Source of the DNA: Cyanobium sp. E1_MAG_00006
GTDB taxonomy: Bacteria > Cyanobacteriota > Cyanobacteriia > PCC-6307 > Cyanobiaceae
Length of the DNA stretch: 64,000 nt
Assembly (NCBI GenBank): GCA_027488975.1
Contig: JAIYAQ010000010.1
Coordinates: forward strand, 32,952-96,951
Direction of reading: 5' to 3'
Shown here: positions 28,078-37,635 of the stretch, one piece after another
Layout: each line of letters starts with the position of its first letter
How positions within the stretch are numbered: position 1 is the stretch's first letter
Made by a program: the position numbers and the translations under genes
The notes under the pieces: generated by a model
Told to the model about the DNA's origin: nothing
Databases searched by the model: none
Seen by the model: the letters and a program-made list of their open reading frames with translations, nothing else

Positions 28078-28542
28078 ATGACGCCCGCACCCAACCCCGA
28101 CAGCTGGCTTCTCCTGTGCCGCACGGTGCGCTTCGGCGAGACCGACGCCGCCGGGGTGATGCATTTCCAGCAGCTGCTGCGCTGGTGCCACGAGGCCTAC
28201 GAGGAGAGCCTGGAACGCTTCGGCATCCCGGCGGCCCACCTGTTCCCCACCCCTGGCGGCACACCGGCGGTGGCCCTGCCGATCGTGCACTGCAGCGCCG
28301 ATTACCGGCGACCGCTGGTCTGCGGCGATCCCCTGGCGATCCGGCTCAACCCGCAGCGGCTGGACCCCGGCAGTTTCGAGCTGCGCTACCGCTTCAGCAG
28401 CAACGGCGAGGAGGTGGCTCAAGCGCTCACCCGCCACCTGGCGATCGACAGCCTCAGCCGCCGGCGCTGCCCCCTGCCGGAGGCCATTCAGCGCTGGCTG
28501 GAGGCTTCAGCCCTGCAGGCGGGCGTGCGACCGCTGCCGTAG
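28078..28542 (+). CDS. 4HBT hotdog thioesterase, probable 1,4-dihydroxy-2-naphthoyl-CoA hydrolase
   Basis: 154 residues with the 4HBT signature VRFGETDAAGVMHFQQLLRWCHEAYEESL, where Asp in ETDAAGV is the catalytic acid. The position beside menE/menC/menA and the match to the plant/cyanobacterial DHNA-CoA thioesterase size argue that it releases CoA from DHNA-CoA in phylloquinone synthesis. Family assignment is firm; the substrate is inferred from context. It runs head-on into the small membrane protein gene, overlapping by 89 bases. Confidence 0.8.
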   Translation: MTPAPNPDSWLLLCRTVRFGETDAAGVMHFQQLLRWCHEAYEESLERFGIPAAHLFPTPGGTPAVALPIVHCSADYRRPLVCGDPLAIRLNPQRLDPGSFELRYRFSSNGEEVAQALTRHLAIDSLSRRRCPLPEAIQRWLEASALQAGVRPLP

Positions 28543-28708
28543 GCACCTGACTGAAGGCCCAGAGCAAAGCCGCCAGCTGCAGTGGCAACAGACTGGCCAG
28601 CACCGCCAGCGGATGCCAGCCCTCGCTCGGCACCGCGGCAAAGACCCCACAGCTGGCCATGGCGGCCAGCACCAGCATCAGCCTCAGCAGAGGCGGTTTG
28701 AGAACCAC
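28454..28708 (-). CDS. small two-helix membrane protein
   Basis: 84 residues if started at the GTG at 28708, four bases after the TM2 gene stop. Two hydrophobic helices are visible (LLRLMLVLAAMASCGVFAAV and LAVLASLLPLQLAALLWAFSQV) followed by a Pro/Ala-rich tail. The tail overlaps the thioesterase gene on the other strand for 89 bases, so the true end or even the reality of the gene is uncertain. Confidence 0.45.
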   Translation of the reverse strand: MVLKPPLLRLMLVLAAMASCGVFAAVPSEGWHPLAVLASLLPLQLAALLWAFSQVPTAAVARPPAGLKPPASAEWPPAGGSAGG

Positions 28709-28712
28709 GGGT

Positions 28713-28991
28713 TCAGAACCACTCCTTGCGGCCGTCGATATACAGCGCCTGGAACTCCTCAGGGGTTTTCTGGAGGTAGATGATCCCCTCAATCAGGCCG
28801 ATGACGCCCATCACGAAACTGGCGGCTCCGCAGGTGACAACCCCGCCGGCCAAGCTGATCACCAGCATGATCACGCCGGGTTTGGTGTAACCGAGCGCAA
28901 ACTTGTGCACGCCGAAGGCGCCCAGAAAGATCCCCAGCAGGCCCGCGGCCAGCTTCTTGTTGCTCACTTCCGTGAGATCGTTCTCCGCCAT
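28713..28991 (-). CDS. TM2-domain membrane protein
   Basis: 92 residues. The TM2 domain is clear: KKLAAGLLGIFLGAFGVHKFALGYTKPGVIMLV followed by a second helix with GVIGLIEGIIYL and a DUF-typical charged end (KTPEEFQALY). Two membrane helices joined by the conserved FGVHKF loop. Function in bacteria is unknown. It may form a transcript with the small membrane gene after it. Confidence 0.87.
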   Translation of the reverse strand: MAENDLTEVSNKKLAAGLLGIFLGAFGVHKFALGYTKPGVIMLVISLAGGVVTCGAASFVMGVIGLIEGIIYLQKTPEEFQALYIDGRKEWF

Positions 28992-29039
28992 GGGGCTGTG
29001 ATGAGGTCACACCGCTTGTAGCGATCTGATGCCGAGCTG

Positions 29040-30293
29040 TCACCCCGGATCCCGCGGTTGCACCAGCAACCACTGACGCCAGCGCCCCAGCTCCCACTTG
29101 CCCGCAGCGCTCACCGCCAGCGGCGGACAACTCAGCCAGCGCCGTGGCCGCTCGCAGGCAGGCAGGCGGCGGGCCAGGGCCTCCAGGCGAGCCCAGACCC
29201 CCATCGCGGGCGGTTCCTCCAACCGCACCAGCGCCACCAGAAGCTCCCCCCAGAGCGGATCCGGCTCCGCCAGCAGCAACAGCTCCCTCACGGGCAAACC
29301 CTCGGCGGCACTCAGGGCCAGCAGGCGCTCTCGCACCTGCTCGGGAAACACCGTTTCACCGCCGCTGCTGATCGCCCCATCAAGGCGGCCCAGCAGCTGC
29401 AGACCCTCCGGCCCGAGGCTGGCGGCATCGCCACTGCTCCACCAACCCTGCTGCAGCGGCAGCGGCGCAAAGGCTCCGTCCGCCAGAAATCCCGCCGCCA
29501 GGCTGCTGGCACGGATCTGCAGAACACGGCTCTGCACATCCGCACTGCCTTCCTCCAAGCGCAGCTCTGCATGGGCCAGGGGCTGACCGCAGCCGCTCAC
29601 TCCAGCCAGGAAGCACTCGGGGGGCAGCGCCGCCACCATCGCGCCCGTTTCGGTGCTGCCGTAGCAGGGCGAGAGCCGCAGCCCCGCAGCCCTGGCGCGC
29701 CTGGCCTGCTCGGGTGCCAGAGCGGCCCCGCCCACCCAGATCAGGCTGAACCCCTGCAGCCAGGCCACGCCATCGGGGTGATCCAGCAGCCGCTGCAGCT
29801 GGGTGGGCACCAGCGAGATCAGGGCCTGACGCCCCGGCGTTGGCCGGGCCTCCGCCAGCAGGCGCGGCGGCTCACGCAGCCAGGCCGGCGGCAGCCAGCG
29901 CAGAGGAGCTCCCCAGCAACGGGCCCGCACCACGGGCATCAGGCCGCTGACGTGATGCAACGGCAGGGGATTGAACAGCTCACACCGGGCTGGATCGAGG
30001 TCGATTGCCTGCAGCCACAGGCCGGTGGCCTCAGCCGCCCGCTGCAGATGGCTGAGGGGTTGCAGGCACCAGCGCCGGCCGCCGCTGCTGCCGCCACTAC
30101 CCAGCAGCACCGCAGGCCCCAGCTCGGCCGGCAACGCGCTGGGCCACTGCAGCGGCAGGGCCGCCTGCAGCAATGCCTGCTCCTGCGCGGCCACCACCGC
30201 CACGATCTCCCCCGCTGTCCAGGCCTGCTGCAGCTCCTGCGCCAAGGCCTCCGACTCCCCATCGGCCACCAGCACCCGGGCGAAACCACTCAT
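29040..30293 (-). CDS. menE: o-succinylbenzoate-CoA ligase
   Basis: 417 residues from the ATG at 30293, which overlaps the menC stop by 4 bases (ATGA). An acyl-CoA synthetase of the short MenE type: the P-loop-like region LLGSGGSSGGRRW is a degenerate version of the usual Ser/Thr/Gly-rich loop, CYGSTETGAMVAAL is the A5 motif, WWSSGDAASLGPEGLQLLGRLDGAISSGGETVFPEQVRE the A7-A8 region. It activates o-succinylbenzoate for phylloquinone (photosystem I A1 cofactor) synthesis. Confidence 0.88.
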   Translation of the reverse strand: MSGFARVLVADGESEALAQELQQAWTAGEIVAVVAAQEQALLQAALPLQWPSALPAELGPAVLLGSGGSSGGRRWCLQPLSHLQRAAEATGLWLQAIDLDPARCELFNPLPLHHVSGLMPVVRARCWGAPLRWLPPAWLREPPRLLAEARPTPGRQALISLVPTQLQRLLDHPDGVAWLQGFSLIWVGGAALAPEQARRARAAGLRLSPCYGSTETGAMVAALPPECFLAGVSGCGQPLAHAELRLEEGSADVQSRVLQIRASSLAAGFLADGAFAPLPLQQGWWSSGDAASLGPEGLQLLGRLDGAISSGGETVFPEQVRERLLALSAAEGLPVRELLLLAEPDPLWGELLVALVRLEEPPAMGVWARLEALARRLPACERPRRWLSCPPLAVSAAGKWELGRWRQWLLVQPRDPG

Positions 30294-31333
30294 GCCGCCG
30301 CCTCCCACACCACGTGAGGATCCGCTGCGAACAGCGCCCCCTCGGGCCGCCAGCCCGGGGCGAGGCCAGGGGCCGCCGGCGTGGGGCCGTCTGCCTGCAG
30401 GGCAGCGAGATGCTGGAGCAGCCGCCGGCCGATGCCCGTTTCCAGGGCTGTGCTGAGCATCAACCGTGGCGTGCCGGCCTGAAACGCCGCCAGCAGGGAG
30501 CGCGGGTCGCCTTCCACCAGGGGCCGCCGCACCTGCCAGCCCCGCCAGGCGCCCGTGGCCATCAGCTCGGGCCGCTGCCGCAGCGATTCATCCAGGGCCA
30601 CCGGCAACCGCGCCGCCAAGCGCTCCAGGCCGGCCTGATCCGGCGGCGGCAGCGGCTGCTCCAGCCACTCCAGGCGCGGTTCCGCCTGCAGCCGAGCCGC
30701 CCAGGCATCGGCGGTGGCGCGGTCCCAGCCGCCATTGGCATCAAGGCGCAGGCGGGCTGCTACCGGCAGGCGCTCCAGCAGCTGCTCGAGAAGATGCCGC
30801 TCCTGGGCATCGTCCAAAGCGGCCACCTTCCATTTCACGGTGAGCACGTCTGCGCCTTTGGGCGGCCCCGCAGCTCCCCGAACCGGAGCCAGCACCGCCT
30901 CCCGTGCCCGATCCAGCGCCGGCAGCGCCGCCTCCCCCGCCGGCAGCAGCCAGGCCGAAGCAGGTGCCTGGCGCCAGCCGCCCTGATCCGTGGCCCCCAG
31001 TCCATCGTGTTCTGCCAATGCCATCCCCACGGCGCAGGCGAGGGACGCGGGCAGCTGCAGCAACCGCTCCTCCAGGGCCCCACGGGTGATCGCCACGGGC
31101 AGGGCAGCGATCGCCGCGGCCAGGGCATCCAGCCCATCGGCGCTCGGCACGGCAACGGCCTCGCCCCAGCCAATCCGACCATCGCCGGACTGCAGGCGGA
31201 GCAGCCAGCCACAACGCGCGCTCCAGGCCCCCTGACTGGTGACCATCGCCCGCGGCAGCGCAAAGCGATAGGGCCGCCAGCTCAGCTGCAGCGGCTGTGA
31301 GGCAGCCGACGCCGGCGCGTCAGCGCAGACCAC
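30290..31333 (-). CDS. menC: o-succinylbenzoate synthase
   Basis: About 347 residues from the GTG at 31333 (another GTG at 31357 would add eight). Enolase-superfamily features: KxK catalytic pair in LTVKWKVAAL, metal ligands in RLDANGGW, LEWLEQPLPPPD and VALDESLRQ. The Lys of the other face lies in the MLSTALETGIGR region. It dehydrates SHCHC to o-succinylbenzoate. The start overlaps the menA stop by 14 bases and the stop overlaps menE, so menA-menC-menE form one operon. Confidence 0.9.
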   Translation of the reverse strand: MVCADAPASAASQPLQLSWRPYRFALPRAMVTSQGAWSARCGWLLRLQSGDGRIGWGEAVAVPSADGLDALAAAIAALPVAITRGALEERLLQLPASLACAVGMALAEHDGLGATDQGGWRQAPASAWLLPAGEAALPALDRAREAVLAPVRGAAGPPKGADVLTVKWKVAALDDAQERHLLEQLLERLPVAARLRLDANGGWDRATADAWAARLQAEPRLEWLEQPLPPPDQAGLERLAARLPVALDESLRQRPELMATGAWRGWQVRRPLVEGDPRSLLAAFQAGTPRLMLSTALETGIGRRLLQHLAALQADGPTPAAPGLAPGWRPEGALFAADPHVVWEAAA

Positions 31334-32321
31334 TGCACCAGGCGCCGAGCCCGGCACCGCACCAGGGGCCGATGGCCAGGCCGAAGGACAGGCCCAATCC
31401 GTTGAGGGCCTGGAAGCGCAGGGCCAGAAACTTGCTGCCGGCGATCTGCTCCGGCTCGCGGTGATGGCGCCGCAGCAGGCGGATCAGCGCCTGGGCGGGC
31501 GGCAGACCCACCGCGCCCAGCAGGGCAGTGAGCGGCCACTGACCCGCCAGCACCGGCGCCCACTGGAACGCCAGGCAGGCAGCCACGAACCAGGGCACCA
31601 GATCGGCCGCGCGGCCGGTGCCCAGCCGCACCACGGGCGAGCGCTTGCCGTGGGCAGCGTCCTCCTCCACCTGATGGAAGTGAGAGCAGAACAGCACCAG
31701 CGTGGTGGCGAGGGCCGGACCGCCACCGAGGGCGATGGCTGCGCGCCAGGGCACACCGCTCGTTGCGGCTTCAGCCGCGGGTGCCAGCGCCAGCAGACCG
31801 GCGGCCGTGGCCAGTGGCCCGAAGGCAATCCAGCACAGCGGCTCACCCAGGCCGCGGTAGCCGAGGCGCAGCGGTGGCCCCTGATAGGCGTAGCCGATGC
31901 CGCAGCAGGCCAGCACCAGGGCCAACACCAGAGGCGTGCTGCGCAGCGCCACCACGGCCATCAGCGCCAGGCCCAGCAGCAGCGCCGTGTTGGCCAGCAG
32001 CGCCACCCGATCGCGCCGGCCGGTGAGATTCACCAGCGAATGGGGCTTGCCGTGGGTGTCGACACCCGTGTCGGCATCAAACACATCATTGGCCAGGTTC
32101 TCCCAGGCCAGCAGCAGCACCGCCGCCAGCAGGAACAGCAGCAGCTGATCCGGGCGCACCGGCTGGCCCTGGCTCAACCGCCAGCCGGCCGCCAGCAGCA
32201 CCGGCATCACCGCCACCGCATACATCGGCCACTTGATGGCCGCCTTCCACAGCCGGCGGCGCTCGGCGCCAGCGGCGTGAAGGCTTGCGACGACCTGAGG
32301 CTCGGACGCGGGCAGCGACAA
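31320..32321 (-). CDS. menA: 1,4-dihydroxy-2-naphthoate phytyltransferase
   Basis: 333 residues from a TTG at 32321. A UbiA-superfamily prenyltransferase with eight to nine helices; the first Asp-rich motif is NDVFDADTGVDTHGKPHS, followed by the second conserved region HQVEEDAAHGKRSPVVRLG. In cyanobacteria the donor is phytyl diphosphate and the product demethylphylloquinone. The start is not certain because no ATG exists before the WKAAIKWPMYAVAVMP helix. Only 26 bases separate it from the earliest menF start on the other strand. Confidence 0.9.
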   Translation of the reverse strand: MSLPASEPQVVASLHAAGAERRRLWKAAIKWPMYAVAVMPVLLAAGWRLSQGQPVRPDQLLLFLLAAVLLLAWENLANDVFDADTGVDTHGKPHSLVNLTGRRDRVALLANTALLLGLALMAVVALRSTPLVLALVLACCGIGYAYQGPPLRLGYRGLGEPLCWIAFGPLATAAGLLALAPAAEAATSGVPWRAAIALGGGPALATTLVLFCSHFHQVEEDAAHGKRSPVVRLGTGRAADLVPWFVAACLAFQWAPVLAGQWPLTALLGAVGLPPAQALIRLLRRHHREPEQIAGSKFLALRFQALNGLGLSFGLAIGPWCGAGLGAWCSGLR

Positions 32322-32347
32322 CTGGCGGCGCGGGAAGGCCCATACAT

Positions 32348-33811
32348 TTGAGCAGCCGCTTCGGCCGATCCCCGGTGCAGGCTCCAGCCAACGTCACAAC
32401 CAGCTGCCGCACCACCAGCTTCGGCGAGCTGCTGGCGGCGGCTGCCGATGGGGCCCGCCAGCTGGATGGCGATGGCGTGCTCAGCCTGGCCCTGCCGCTG
32501 CCGGCGCGCGACCCGCTCGCCCTGCTCAGCCAGCTGGAGGAGAGCGATCGCTTCCGCTTCCTCTGGGACGGCGCCCCGGGCCTGTGTCTGGCGGCTAGCG
32601 GCCGCACCAACAGCCTGGAACTGAGCGGCCCGCGCCGCTTCGAGCTGGCCCAGCGCTTCAGCGCCGTGAGCCTCAGCCGGCTGGCGGCACCCCAGGCCTG
32701 CCCGCCCCTGGCGCGGCCACGGGTGCTGCTGGCCTTCGCCTTCTTCGACAGCCCCCTGCAGGAGGGCGAAGGCATGGCCGGGGTGCAGGCCGTGCTGCCC
32801 CGCTGGCAGCTGAGCCGCCAGGGGCGCCACTGCTGGTTGCGGCTGCAGCGCACCCTGGGGGGCGACGTGACGGCCCGCTCCCTGGCGGAGGAACTGTGGG
32901 AGCAGGCGCAGCGGCTCACGTTGCTTCCCGCTGATCCGATCGCCCATGCCGGCCCCGACCCCGGCCCGGCCATCCGCCACCGCTCCGCCTGGCAGGAGGG
33001 CTACCGCTCCGTGGTGGAGCGAGGTCTGGAACTGGTGGAGAGCGGCAGCCTGCGCAAACTGGTGCTGGCGGTGCGTCAGCAGTTGCTGCTGGATCGCCCC
33101 CTCGATCCCCTGCAGCTGCTGGCCCAGCTGCGGCAGCGGCAGCCCGGCAGCTGCCGCTTCCTGTGGCAGCAGGGCGACGGCCCGGCCCTGCTGGGGGCAT
33201 CGCCGGAGCGGTTGCTCACCGTGCGCCAGGGCCAGCTGCGCAGCGATGCCCTGGCCGGCACGGCGCCGATCGGCCCGGCGGCCGAGCAGCTCACCCGCTC
33301 CGAGAAGGACCGCCGCGAGCACGAACTGGTGGTGGATGCCATCAGCGAGGTGCTGGCCGGGGCCGGGCTAACGGCCCGCAGGCCGCGCCATCCCCGCCTG
33401 GCCCGGCACGGGCAGCTGGTGCATCTGCACACCCCCATCACCGCGGCCCTCGGCGAACAGCAACCGCTGGCCCTGGCGGGGGCACTGCATCCCACCCCGG
33501 CGGTGGCGGGGCTGCCACGCCGCGAGGCGATGGCGGCCCTGCGCAGCCTGGAGCCCTTCGAGCGGGGCTTCTATGCCGCCCCGATCGGCTGGATCGACAG
33601 CGAGGGCGACATGGAACTGCGGGTGGCCATCCGCAGCGGCAGCCTGCAGGGCCAGCGGCTCGAGCTCACCGCCGGCGCCGGCCTGGTGCAGGGATCGGTG
33701 CCGGAGCGGGAACTGCAGGAGGTGGCCCTGAAGCTGGGGGTGCTGCAGCAGCAGCTGAGCCTGACAGCCCCAATCGCTGCAGTTCAGCCCAGCAGTCGCT
33801 CAATCGTCTGA
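32348..33811 (+). CDS. menF: isochorismate synthase
   Basis: 487 residues from the TTG at 32348, or 478 from the GTG at 32375, which leaves more room for a promoter facing menA. The chorismate-binding domain occupies the C-terminal 270 residues: [64 protein letters not shown] and [24 protein letters not shown]. It makes isochorismate, the entry step of phylloquinone synthesis. It converges with gshB, overlapping by 28 bases. Confidence 0.9.
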   Translation: MSSRFGRSPVQAPANVTTSCRTTSFGELLAAAADGARQLDGDGVLSLALPLPARDPLALLSQLEESDRFRFLWDGAPGLCLAASGRTNSLELSGPRRFELAQRFSAVSLSRLAAPQACPPLARPRVLLAFAFFDSPLQEGEGMAGVQAVLPRWQLSRQGRHCWLRLQRTLGGDVTARSLAEELWEQAQRLTLLPADPIAHAGPDPGPAIRHRSAWQEGYRSVVERGLELVESGSLRKLVLAVRQQLLLDRPLDPLQLLAQLRQRQPGSCRFLWQQGDGPALLGASPERLLTVRQGQLRSDALAGTAPIGPAAEQLTRSEKDRREHELVVDAISEVLAGAGLTARRPRHPRLARHGQLVHLHTPITAALGEQQPLALAGALHPTPAVAGLPRREAMAALRSLEPFERGFYAAPIGWIDSEGDMELRVAIRSGSLQGQRLELTAGAGLVQGSVPERELQEVALKLGVLQQQLSLTAPIAAVQPSSRSIV

Positions 33812-34779
33812 TCCGCCAGCGGGATGCCGCCCAGCCGTTCCACCTCGCGCACGCCGGTGGGACTGGTGACGTTGATCTCACTGAGGCGACCGTCGATCAC
33901 ATCAATGCCCACGAAGAACAGGCCCTCGGCCCGCAAGGCCGGGCCCAGCTCGGCGCAGATGCGTCGCTCCTGATCTGAGAGCTCGGTGGCCTCCGGCTCA
34001 CCGCCCACCGCCAGGTTGCTGCGGAACTCGCCGGCTGCCGGCCGGCGGTTCACGGCTCCGAGGGGCTCGCCATCCACCAGCAGGATGCGCTTGTCGCCCG
34101 CCGTAACGGCCGGCAGGAAGGCCTGCACCATCACGGGAATCTGCTGCTGGCTGGTGACCAGCTCCAGCAGGGCCTTCAGGCCAGGAGCCTCACCGTGGCT
34201 ACGCACCACCCCCAAGCCGGCACGGCCGCCGAGGGGTTTGAGCACCACATCGCCCTGCTCCGCAGCGAACGCCGCCAGCTGGGCCACATCGCTGCCCACA
34301 AGAGTGGGGGCCATCAGATGGCTCCAGCGCAGGGCACCAAGCTTTTCGTTCCAGGCCCGCAGCGAGGCCGGGCGATTGAGAACCCTGGCCCCCTGCCGTT
34401 CCGCCAGCTCCAGCAGATGGGTGGCGTAGAGATAGGCCTCATCAACGGGCGGATCCTTGCGCATCCACACCCGCGGGAACGCCGCCAGCGGCAGCCAGCG
34501 CAGCTCACCGGCCTCGAACCAGGGATCCGGCAGATCCCAGCCCGCGGCCGTGGGTCTGATCTCCGCCAGCCGCACGGGCTGCGCCAGCACCAGGGGCTGA
34601 TGGGACGGATCACTGCCGCGCACCGCCAGCTGTGCCGGCGTGCACACCCACACCTGCTGGCCGGCCCGCTGGGCCGCCTGCATCAGGGCCACGCTGGAAT
34701 CCTTGGTGGGCCGCAGCCGACTGATCGGATCAACGACGAACAGCTGGCTCTCGCCGCCAGGATCGCTGGGGAGGCTCAA
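33784..34779 (-). CDS. gshB: glutathione synthetase
   Basis: 331 residues from a TTG at 34779, placed two bases after the grxC stop; the frame open upstream only mirrors grxC and prfB. Family blocks: [17 protein letters not shown] at the N-terminus, [43 protein letters not shown] (ATP-grasp) and [22 protein letters not shown] (metal-binding Glu/Asn). It joins gamma-glutamylcysteine and glycine. The pairing with glutaredoxin gives a small glutathione operon. Confidence 0.93.
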   Translation of the reverse strand: MSLPSDPGGESQLFVVDPISRLRPTKDSSVALMQAAQRAGQQVWVCTPAQLAVRGSDPSHQPLVLAQPVRLAEIRPTAAGWDLPDPWFEAGELRWLPLAAFPRVWMRKDPPVDEAYLYATHLLELAERQGARVLNRPASLRAWNEKLGALRWSHLMAPTLVGSDVAQLAAFAAEQGDVVLKPLGGRAGLGVVRSHGEAPGLKALLELVTSQQQIPVMVQAFLPAVTAGDKRILLVDGEPLGAVNRRPAAGEFRSNLAVGGEPEATELSDQERRICAELGPALRAEGLFFVGIDVIDGRLSEINVTSPTGVREVERLGGIPLADQTIERLLG

Positions 34780-34781
34780 GA

Positions 34782-35042
34782 TCAGGCCCCCAGCAGGGCG
34801 TCCAGCTGACCGCTGCGCTCCAGGGCGTGCAGATCGTCGCAACCGCCCACCGGCTGATCGTTGATGAAGATCTGGGGCAGGCTGGTGCGGCCACCGGCCC
34901 GGACCGCCATGGCCTCGCGCGCCGCCGCATCGCCATCGATGGCGTACTCGGTGTACGGCACACCCTTGCGATTGAGCAGGCCCAGGGCGCGGATGCAGAA
35001 CGGGCAGGCCCGCCACACGTAGATCTCCACCTTCGCTGCCAT
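34782..35042 (-). CDS. grxC: glutaredoxin 3
   Basis: 86 residues with the dithiol active site CPFC at residues 13-16 ([10 protein letters not shown]), the [10 protein letters not shown] cis-Pro loop and GGCDDL, all standard for GrxC. It reduces disulfides and glutathionylated proteins with glutathione made by the adjacent gshB product. It starts 100 bases from prfB, which is divergent. Confidence 0.95.
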   Translation of the reverse strand: MAAKVEIYVWRACPFCIRALGLLNRKGVPYTEYAIDGDAAAREAMAVRAGGRTSLPQIFINDQPVGGCDDLHALERSGQLDALLGA

Positions 35043-35138
35043 CGCTGCCCTCCGGATCGGCAGGGATCCTAGGGAGGCCGCACCCGACTCCTGACACCCT
35101 CCATTGAGTACGGTCGAGCCAACGTTTCAGCCGCACCG

Positions 35139-36267
35139 GTGCTCGACCTCACCGATTTCAAGCGCGACCTCTCCGAGCTCACTGACCGCCTGGGCAATGC
35201 CCAGGACTGTCTTTGACGTACCGGCACTGAAAGCACGGCAGCAGGACCTCGAGCAGCTGGCCTCCCAGCCCGACTTCTGGGACGACCAGAAGCAGGCCCA
35301 GGCCAAGATGCGCCAGCTCGATGAGGTGAAGGCTCAGCTCGAGCAGCTCGCCCAGTGGCAGAGCGCCGTGGCCGATGGCGAAGCCACCCTCGAGCTCTAC
35401 GGCCTCGAGCCCGACGACGAGCTGCTGAGTGAATCCAACGCCGCCCTGCAGAAGCTGCGCGCCGACCTGGATCGCTGGGAACTGGAGCGCTTGCTCAGCG
35501 GCCCTTACGACAAGGAAGGCGCCGTGATCAGCATCAACGCGGGTGCCGGCGGCACCGACGCCCAGGACTGGGCCCTGATGCTGATGCGCATGTATACCCG
35601 CTGGGCGGAAGACCACGGCATGAAGGTGACCGTGGACGAGCTCAGCGAGGGTGAGGAAGCGGGCATCAAGAGCTGCACGATCGAAATCGAGGGCCGCTAC
35701 GCCTACGGCTACCTGCGCAACGAGAAGGGCACGCACCGGCTGGTGCGGATCTCGCCCTTCAACGCCAACGACAAGCGGCAGACGAGCTTCGCCGGCGTGG
35801 AGGTGATGCCCAACATCGAGGCGGAGGTGAAGCTCGACATCCCCGACAAGGATCTGGAGATCACCACGAGCCGTTCGGGCGGCGCCGGCGGCCAGAACGT
35901 GAACAAGGTGGAAACGGCTGTGCGCATCCTGCACATCCCCACCGGCCTGTTCGTGCGCTGCACCCAGGAGCGCTCGCAACTGCAGAACAAGGAGAAGGCG
36001 ATGGCCCTGCTGATGGCCAAGCTGCTGGTGATCGCGCAGGAGCAGCGCGCCGCCGAGATCGCCGACATCCGTGGCGACATCGTGGAAGCGGCCTGGGGCA
36101 ACCAGATCCGCAACTACGTGTTTCACCCATACCAGATGGTGAAGGACCTGCGCACCCAGCACGAAACCACCGACGTGCAGGGCGTGATGGACGGCGACCT
36201 GGATCCCTTCATCCAGAGCCTCCTGCATGCTGGCGTTGAGGTGGGCGGAGGCATCAGCGATGACTGA
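35139..36267 (+). CDS. prfB: peptide chain release factor 2 (programmed +1 frameshift)
   Basis: Two overlapping frames make one protein of about 375 residues. Frame one runs from the GTG at 35139 for 25 codons and meets TGA at 35214-35216 after CTT; shifting +1 continues in GAC at 35215 to the stop at 36267. The joined sequence (GNAQDCL then [15 protein letters not shown]) matches RF2 proteins. The GGQ peptidyl-tRNA hydrolysis motif lies in [17 protein letters not shown]2 reads UGA and UAA; low RF2 favours the shift, giving autoregulation. An ORF caller would mis-start this gene at 35104 in the second frame. Confidence 0.95.
35205..35217 (+). promoter_or_regulatory. prfB programmed frameshift site
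   Basis: The slippery sequence CTT TGA C lies at 35211-35217, exactly the bacterial prfB signal. An AGGA at 35203-35206 lies four bases upstream of CTT and could act as a weaker counterpart of the E. coli internal Shine-Dalgarno (AGGGGG three bases upstream). Confidence 0.92.
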
Positions 36268-36469
36268 GGGCGCATCCACGGAGCCTCAGGCCGCCGACAG
36301 CCCCAATGCAGCCAGCGGCGAGAACCCCAGCTTCACCAAGCTCGCCATGCGCAACATGGTGCGCAAGGGGAAGCTCAGCCTCACCCACTTCGGCCTGACG
36401 GCCCTGGGTTTCATCGGCTTCATCGTGCTGGTGGCCTGGCTGGGGCGCCCCCAGCTACCGGGCGGCTGA
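36260..36469 (+). CDS. DUF3285-family small membrane protein
   Basis: 69 residues from the ATG at 36260, overlapping the prfB stop by 8 bases. The N-terminus is polar; [40 protein letters not shown] is the conserved part, with one membrane helix near the end. This family is restricted to cyanobacteria and plants as far as I recall and has no known function. Placed between prfB and ybeY with one-base spacing, probably one operon. Confidence 0.85.
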   Translation: MTEGASTEPQAADSPNAASGENPSFTKLAMRNMVRKGKLSLTHFGLTALGFIGFIVLVAWLGRPQLPGG

Positions 36470-36470
36470 G

Positions 36471-37031
36471 ATGGATCTCGATCTGGCTTTCAGTGCCGAT
36501 GCAGAGCTGGCGCCACAGCTGCTGGCCGCCGCCGGCGTCTGGGCCGATCCACTGGCCGGTGCCGAGCCCTGGCACACGCAGCTGAGCAGCTGGCTCGAGC
36601 AGCTGGCCGACGAACTGCCGCCGGAGCTGCAGAGCCCCGGCTACAGCCTCGGCCTGAGCCTTGTGGGCGATGCCGAGATCTCCGCTCTCAATGCCGACTG
36701 GCGCGACAAGCCCGGCCCCACCGATGTGCTGGCCTTCGCTGCTCAGGACGACGACCTCGATGGCGCGCCGCCAATGCCGCTGCCGCCGGGCCTGGCGGAC
36801 GACGATGAGGAGGACCTCGACGGCGAGGCAGAACCACTGGAACTGGGCGACATTGTGATCTCACTCGACACCGCCGCCCGGCAGGCCAGTGAGCACGGCC
36901 ACAGCCTGGAGCGCGAACTGCTGTTCCTCGCCAGCCACGGCCTGCTGCACCTGCTGGGCTGGGATCACCCCGATGAGGCCTCGCTGACCGCCATGCTCAG
37001 CCGTCAGGAGAGGCTTCTCGCCACGGACTGA
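36471..37031 (+). CDS. ybeY: endoribonuclease YbeY
   Basis: 186 residues. The zinc-binding signature HxxxHxxxxxH is complete in HGLLHLLGWDH (His156, His160, His166). The N-terminal half has the family block ALNADWRDKPGPTDVLAFA. An acidic insertion of about 35 residues (DDDLDGAPP to EDLDGEAEPLEL) between these two is longer than in E. coli but common in cyanobacteria. It acts in 16S rRNA maturation and ribosome quality control. Confidence 0.93.
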   Translation: MDLDLAFSADAELAPQLLAAAGVWADPLAGAEPWHTQLSSWLEQLADELPPELQSPGYSLGLSLVGDAEISALNADWRDKPGPTDVLAFAAQDDDLDGAPPMPLPPGLADDDEEDLDGEAEPLELGDIVISLDTAARQASEHGHSLERELLFLASHGLLHLLGWDHPDEASLTAMLSRQERLLATD

Positions 37032-37058
37032 CGGCGGTAGTGTCGGGCCGGAGTCTGA

Positions 37059-37607
37059 ATGCGGGCGCCGTTGAGCATGTTCGTCCCCCAGGATCCGGCA
37101 CCCTCCTCAGGGCCCTCCATCCTTCCTTCCGCCAGCACGGCAGGCGCCGCAGCCCGGCAAGACCGACTCGGCAGAGGGACGGCCAGAGCAACGACCAGCG
37201 GCGACGGCAGCAAGGTGCGGCGGCTGGGGGCCTGGCAGGTGGCGGGTGATCTGCCGGCCAGCTTCCGCTATGCGGCCCAGGGCCTGGGATACGCCTTCCG
37301 CAGCCAGCGCAACTTCCGCATTCATGTGGGCACCGGCGCTGTGACCTTCGGCCTGGGGCTATGGCTGCAGCTGCCGCCTGGCCAGCTGGCCGTGCTGGTG
37401 CTCACGGTGGCGGCGGTGCTGGTGCTGGAACTGCTGAACACCGCCACCGAAGCGGTGGTGGATCTGGCCATCGGCCGGCGATTCCATCCCCTCGCCCGCA
37501 TCGCCAAGGACTGTGCCGCCGCGGCCGTGCTGGTGGCGGCCCTGAGCTCCCTGATGATCGCCCTGCTGCTGCTGCTGCCGCCTCTGCTGGCCCGCCTCGC
37601 CCTCTGA
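37059..37607 (+). CDS. dgkA: diacylglycerol kinase (DgkA-type)
   Basis: 182 residues from the ATG at 37059 (an internal ATG at 37077 is possible). The first 60 residues are a low-complexity Ser/Ala/Arg extension; the kinase part is three-helical: FRYAAQGLGYAFRSQRNFRIHV, then ELLNTATEAVVDLAIGRRFHPLARIAKDCAAAAVLVAAL with the catalytic Glu and Asp. It may phosphorylate diacylglycerol or undecaprenol; gram-positive and cyanobacterial members tend to be undecaprenol kinases. Next to trpG on the same strand. Confidence 0.85.
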   Translation: MRAPLSMFVPQDPAPSSGPSILPSASTAGAAARQDRLGRGTARATTSGDGSKVRRLGAWQVAGDLPASFRYAAQGLGYAFRSQRNFRIHVGTGAVTFGLGLWLQLPPGQLAVLVLTVAAVLVLELLNTATEAVVDLAIGRRFHPLARIAKDCAAAAVLVAALSSLMIALLLLLPPLLARLAL

Positions 37608-37635
37608 CTGACCGTCCGGGCCTTTGAATGGGGCG

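Noticed and set aside
33784..35136. 450-codon version of gshB
   Set aside because: The additional N-terminal part is the shadow of grxC; GshB similarity begins near the TTG at 34779.
35104..35214. 37-codon N-terminal extension of prfB in the second frame
   Set aside because: Sequence is not RF2-like; the CTT TGA C frameshift explains the real N-terminus.
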